NCBI GenBank assembly: GCA_009602725.1
Contig: WELB01000012.1
Location: forward strand, 932,691-945,231
DNA from: Spirogloea muscicola
Lineage: Eukaryota; Streptophyta; Zygnematophyceae; Spirogloeales; Spirogloeaceae
Reading direction: 5' to 3'
DNA: 12,541 nt
Part shown: positions 7,738-12,541 of the stretch, in pieces
How the letters are laid out: each line of letters starts with the position of its first letter
Numbering within the stretch: the first letter of the stretch is position 1
The notes under the pieces: model-generated
Told to the model about the DNA's origin: nothing
Databases searched by the model: none
What the model saw: the letters and a program-made list of their open reading frames with translations, nothing else
Program-made: the position numbers and the translations under genes

Positions 7738-10700
7738 TCACAAGCGAGAGGCCAGCGCCACAGATGGGGCCAACCTGGATTTGGAGCTGTGTGCATGGTC
7801 TTCTTCCACACCTTCATCTGCCTCCGATGGAGGTACATCAATGGCAGGCGACGCGTTGAAAAAACCGTCGGGCTGCAGAGGGTAAGTGACGGTGTCAACG
7901 CATATAGATGGCAGATTACACAGTGTAGAAAACTTTGAAGCTCTGTGGGATCAGCATGGCGTGGTCTATGAAGCGAGGTGAGGTGGAAATGAAGCAGAAA
8001 AGAGTGCCCCTGGACAGCCAACCCATACCAGTTGCAGGTAAATGATATCCCACTAGCTGCATTGCAGGTCTGGCTTTAAGCTAATCCTGCTCCAGAAAGC
8101 AGACTGCACAAGTAGACACAGAGGTAAACTCACCGCTAAGGTGAAGCCAATGTGCTCAACAGGCATCACGGGCCAGTCCTCCAACCGTGGCACATGAGTG
8201 ATCCCAAAGACATACCTGGCAACCAAGACAATAGCTGAGCTTTTGACGTCCCAAAATCAAGCCTCCCATCCCTGTCCTTAGGAAGCAAACTCCATAAGAC
8301 CTGCTGATAATAATTTTTGACTCTGAAGGAGATGAAGGACAATAATATATATTGAATATGTTGTGAGCACAGACACAGTACCGCGCTTTCTACTCATGAA
8401 GTCTACAGCTGATGCATATCATCGTAGAGTGTGGAGAACAAGGACGGACAAATTGCTTCAATGTAGCCACGACCTACTCTGTAATACTCAGTGAGCCTTA
8501 ATATTTACACAGAACGGCCTTACCAGAGCACCAAGTCGGTGTCGACCAAAGACCTGTCTGCTTTGATCCAGGAGCATATGCCCTCACCCACTCTTGGATT
8601 CTGGTTGGGAAATTCGCCACCTGGGTACCTCTCATTCGGCTCAAACTTGGTCACCCACAAATTATGCTTGAGGAACTCTGCCCTCCTCATGAATTTCGCA
8701 TCAGGATGAGCCAAAGGCAGCACATTTGCGCCAGGGATGAGCTTGTATCCAGTGGGCCTCCCCGTTCGGTTGACAGTTCGTGTATTTTGCACCTGTGTAA
8801 GCACCCAAACTACCTCATCTTCAATGTGTATACAAGTTGACTGTGACAGGACCCTTCTTTGTGCACAAAAAATGTGATGTCTTCATACAAAGCGTGTCAT
8901 GAAGCATCAAAGACTGTGGCATGAAGCACAATATGTGCACTTCAAACAAGCAGCAAATGAAAAATCACTAGCTTATTCCCATAAAATATCCGTTCTGCAC
9001 TCTCTCCGAGTGCACCAGATACTATAATAAATACGTGAATGTTCGCAGTCAAGTCCCAAGTCATGACAACGACCAGACCCGGATCTGTGCCCCACTGTAA
9101 GCCTAACTTCAGTCTGTACTCAAGCGAGCATATTCACATCGTAAGCAGGGGCATAGCTGCGTCGTAGCAAAGCGCAGTACCGTCCAGTGACGAGCTGAAA
9201 GTGGGTCGCAATCCCTGCACCCTTGAAGTTCTGAAGCAAGGAGAGTTTGCTCCGCATGGAAGGCGTTCTTGTGAGGGTTCTCGGGGCCTGGCTCATCGAC
9301 CTGCACGTTCCATTCCACAACCTGCTGACACAGCCAACAGGAGAAGCTGAGTTTCGAGGTATATGCTATACATCACTGCCGCCTCACTTGATGGATACCA
9401 CAATGGGACCTGTGCCTTTTAACCAGCGACAAGCATTGCAAAATCTTTGCTACTAGTATATAACCATGCCAAACACAGATTAGACCATTTATACAGTGGT
9501 GTTTAGTTGTTTTGTGCTTTGCAGCTGACCTGATTGGACGGCTGCCCTGGCCTGGAGTCCACGGCCATGTTAAGCCTTGCCACAAAGAAGTGCTGGTGCA
9601 CAGGAGCGTACAAACCAGGCGCAATCGTAGTCCCATGCTTTCTGAAGCTCTCATTCTCCTTGAGGGCTCCCAGGCTTAGGATGCCTGTCAATTTGACCTC
9701 CGCTTCTAGCTTCCCGTCCTGTTCAGGCGCACCACATAATATATTCAGCTTCATCTGCTCGGTGTATAATGATCTCATGCACATATGATTTGAAAATTTA
9801 TCACAACAGATACGTCTCAGGGCAGACAAAGTTGAGCATCTGTGGCAATTCCCCTACTGTGTACACATATCAAGATAGTAAGCAGAGTCAGCTAGAGCAC
9901 AAGAAGGTCATAGAGTTGCTTGCAGCAGGTAAGAATAGTATCACCACACAGATTGTTGCACATATACAATATATGGAGTAGCCTACAACCAGGTTCAGGA
10001 AGGGACAAATTACTTGGTAGAAGTACCAGAAGAAGCCGTACTCATAATTAGCCACAGTGCAGAAGAAGGACATCACCAGCCGCCTCGACCGCCGAACCTC
10101 CGTCTCGCCCGACCTCCAGTCCATGTGCTTCCAGAGAACGCCCGCATCCTCCTCGTGCATGCACACGCAATTCTCGATGGTCTCCACGCCACCGCCAAAG
10201 TTGGAAAAATGCGCGTCCCAATAGTGGATGTGCCCCACACAGTCGCAGCCCTGCCCAGGAGGAAGCGCTGATCTGTGAGAGCTGCAGCTCGCGGCCAATA
10301 AGCTAAAGCAGAGGGAGAGGCAAGGTGCGACCAGGGAGAGACAAGGCGCGACCAGCATACATAGTGGTCACTAGCTCGCAGACGAATGCATATAGGGTTT
10401 TGGATTTACGTTTAGGATTACGGTTTAGGGTTTGAGGGTTTAGGATCTAGGGTGTAGGCACATGCCGGTTTAAATGGTACAACAGGAGCACTTTGTTAAC
10501 ACCACAACACAGTACTGGTAACAAGAGGCGCGTATGACCTTCTTTAGTGAATTTGCATTCTTCCCAAGCCCATCCTCCCCAGCATCAAACGCGTTCTTCC
10601 TGTAGTGCGGCTCGCTGGGATCGCCATACGGGACTACCATCTCGCAGAAGCTCAGCCGGTTTGCAATGGTCCGCCTTCCTCGGCTTCCGTCATCATATGC

Positions 10701-12385
10701 CACACTGTGGAGCACGAGGCCCTCCCGCGGCGTGAAGCCCACCCTGAAACTCCACTGCACGACAACAACAACAACCAAAACCGCATGCTGAGGGACTGAG
10801 AGTCCAGAACAAGTGTATGGCACAGATATTGACTACACAAATTAGATCAAGCAATCAATCAATCCATGAGTCACTCACACTTTTGATTTACGATCTCCTT
10901 AAAACCATGTAAGACGTCTGCTACTAGCCATGCAACACAGAGCTCCAGTGGCGACTCCAGCTGCAATCCTGATGCAATTAGAGTACTCTAATTGGTCACA
11001 GTTGCTGGTCAGTGTAACATGGAGAGGCAGCCAGGAACGCACCTTCTGCCAGTCAACCGCATGGCCTGTGACGCGGAAGCTCGGGCCCTCAGGCTGCGTG
11101 ATGAGGAGGGGCCGGACATCGGCGCGATCAGGGAACGTGCCGCGGGAGCTTTCGTCTGTATAATTCCTTAGTGGGTCCGGCGGCGGCAGCGGCACGAGCT
11201 GCCGGTCTTCAAACTCCAGAATGCGCATGTGGCGCAGGTCGACGAGGATGTGCAGGCCCTCCACCGGCCGCGCGTAGCCATTGTCGAGGAGCTGGCGCTC
11301 GCTGGGCGTTCGGCAGAAGACCAGCGGCTTCGCCAGGCGCTGCGCCGGGTCGTCCCGCTCGTCAAAATATCCTACACACCTGCGGACGTGCCAGCCTTAG
11401 ACACAGCTACATGATAAATAGATCAATTGAGGCCCAAAGTGTATGGCCTCCGGTCACAGGCCATGAGCTGGTGCCTGAGCAATTGTCTGCTTTCTGATTT
11501 GATTACAGCAAGGTGAAAATTAGATGGAGGATTGAGCACAGGGTTGGTGCCTGCCGGCGATCTAGAGGAGGAGCAGTACCACGGGTCGACCATGACGAGC
11601 TCCATGTCGTCAACACCCCTCTTCCTCATTGCGTTGACAAATGGGACGTGGGCCTTCACAACAGCCTCGCACTCTGCGTACTCCTCTGCATCCTAAGGGC
11701 CAGAACACACAGTAAAGCCTTTTGAGGTATTGCTGCAATGCTTAGTCCTAGGGCATACAGCCTGGACCGCCATTGTTAGTGTACACTATGCTCCTGTAAG
11801 TTTGTCAGACACACACACAAAATTGCAGAACTGTTCTCGTACAGGTCTCTATGTACCGTGTTTCTGTACATGTTGAGGTCTGACGATGTGTGAGTATACA
11901 TGAAGAAAGACAACTGACATATGACCTACTTGCACGTCTGATTGAATGTACGTAAGCAATAATAGTACTCACTTTTGTGTTTAAAGCATGTTAGTATTGT
12001 TCTGCCTTAAACCTCACATACAGAACAATACAAGACGGATAGAACATCCCACTGGTATGCATGCGGTCCTCACCATGGGCGGTTGTACATCAGGAATGAC
12101 CTCGGCACTCACAACCTTGCCACGGGAGTGGCCACTGCGCGGCGCGGCCTTGACCTCTAGGAGCTCCACGACCAGCACAGTCGTCTCGTTGGTCTTCTTG
12201 TTGTACAGGATCACACGGGCCTGGCGGTTGGGCAGGGCTGTCGGCGGCGCGGGGCCGCTCCGCGTGCGCTCGGGCAGGTGCCAGTCCTGCCGGAAGGGCG
12301 GGAAGAAGTGGGCATCGGCCATGGCCACCACGTCCTTGGACGGCTCGTGCAGGCTGCACTCCACGATGCGCATTGCATCCCGGAC
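7738..12385 (-). CDS. Copper amine oxidase, peroxisomal plant type, 10 exons visible, 5' partial
   Basis: Oxidises primary amines (in plants, putrescine and related polyamines) to aldehyde, ammonia and hydrogen peroxide. Exons: 12385-12074, 11692-11580, 11379-11043, 10754-10539, 10250-10014, 9718-9530, 9321-9181, 8792-8524, 8215-8134, 7872-7738. All introns are GT...AG and all phases agree, giving 676 residues. N-terminal small domains read [39 protein letters not shown] and MVDPWCVGYF. The catalytic domain reads [28 protein letters not shown] (Asp338, expected base), [13 protein letters not shown] (Tyr395, expected to become topaquinone), [11 protein letters not shown] (copper ligands His446 and His448) and [15 protein letters not shown] (third ligand His612). 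The protein ends in SRL, a type 1 peroxisomal signal. Land-plant relatives are roughly 100 residues longer at the N-terminus; those exons lie beyond 12541. Residue numbers count visible residues only. No inactivating change seen. Confidence 0.94.
10393..10458 (+). repeat. Second degenerate telomere-like repeat, in an amine oxidase intron
   Basis: About eight to nine diverged units run from TAGGGTTTTGG through TTTACG, TTTAGGA, TTACGG, TTTAGGG, TTTGAGGG, TTTAGGA, TCTAGGG and TGTAGG. It sits in the intron at 10538-10251 of the minus-strand amine oxidase gene, so the transcript carries the C-rich strand. Units are more TTTAGGG-like and more decayed than those at 164-216. Like that array, it has the G-rich strand on the plus strand. 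Confidence 0.7.
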
Positions 12386-12397
12386 CTGCAGGCGCTC

Positions 12398-12541
12398 AGA
12401 GAGAGGAGGGAGGGGAGGTGGAGGTGGGAGAGAAGGCGGGGACAAGGGGGGACAGAGAAAAGAGGTGGAAAGGAAAGGGGGGAGGGGGGGAGGGAAGGGA
12501 GGGAGGGAGAGATAGGGCGAGAGAGAGAGAGAGAGGGAGAG
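12398..12541 (+). repeat. Polypurine (G/A) tract running off the right edge
   Basis: Nearly all bases are G or A, with runs such as ggggggagg and a final (GA)n stretch. On the minus strand it is a long C/T tract leading to the acceptor cgcctgcag that opens the exon at 12385, so it is the 3' part of an intron of the amine oxidase gene. It can therefore act as an over-long polypyrimidine tract. Long mirror-like purine tracts can also form triplex DNA (inference). Confidence 0.85.

Noticed and set aside
7584-7938. Overlapping open frames on the plus strand and a 116-residue minus-strand frame at 7671-8021.
   Set aside because: The real coding here is the last amine oxidase exon in another minus-strand frame (7872-7738), which gives the family's conserved [14 protein letters not shown] ending.
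10851-10866. Short CAAT repeat (caatcaatcaatcc) and a CA run near 11811.
   Set aside because: Ordinary short microsatellites within introns; too few units to be informative.
11988-12515. A 175-residue plus-strand open frame ending in a Gly/Arg/Lys run.
   Set aside because: The run is just the translated polypurine tract, and the rest is antisense to a well-supported amine oxidase exon.
1-12541. Possibility of a bacterial defence system, prophage, CRISPR array or integron.
   Set aside because: Genes are intron-split with conserved eukaryotic protein types; there are no regularly spaced repeats, operon-like spacing or ribosome binding sites.
1-12541. Idea that the deformylase and amine oxidase form a metabolic cluster.
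   Set aside because: They share no substrate or known complex, are separated by a chromatin gene, and face different directions; neighbourhood alone is not evidence in this kind of genome.

Overview
This is nuclear DNA of a eukaryote, almost certainly a green alga (Chlorophyta, perhaps a trebouxiophyte). The genes are broken by many introns of about 120-390 bp with GT...AG ends. GC-rich exons alternate with AT-richer introns. The proteins read most like land-plant and green-algal homologues. UGUAA, the poly(A) signal common in green algae, lies downstream of all three stop codons, and two introns carry TTTAGGG-type telomere-like repeats. I see no bacterial operon, CRISPR array, rRNA or tRNA.

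Layout. (1) 1-2726, plus strand: a formyltetrahydrofolate deformylase gene (PurU type). Eight exons are visible; the 5' end, with the start codon, lies left of the window. The joined exons give 312 residues with the ACT and formyltransferase domains and the Asn/His/Asp catalytic set. (2) 2727-3490: a gap between two converging 3' ends. (3) 3491-6774, minus strand: a nuclear DDT-domain/WHIM-type protein of about 600 residues. Most splice joins agree in phase; one small central exon and the exact start are unsettled. (4) 6775-7737: mostly non-coding, with one GC-rich open stretch on the plus strand (6848-7089) that I cannot assign. (5) 7738 to beyond 12385, minus strand: a plant-type copper amine oxidase with ten visible exons (676 residues). 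It keeps the TPQ tyrosine, three copper histidines and a C-terminal peroxisomal signal (SRL). Its 5' end lies beyond the right edge, behind an intron containing a long polypurine/polypyrimidine tract.

The three genes look like ordinary nuclear neighbours rather than a functional cluster: folate/formate metabolism, chromatin regulation and peroxisomal amine oxidation. The most unusual structure is a pair of degenerate telomere-like arrays about 10 kb apart, each buried in an intron of an apparently intact gene. The DDT gene is the least standard of the three. I found nothing that amounts to a new multi-gene system.
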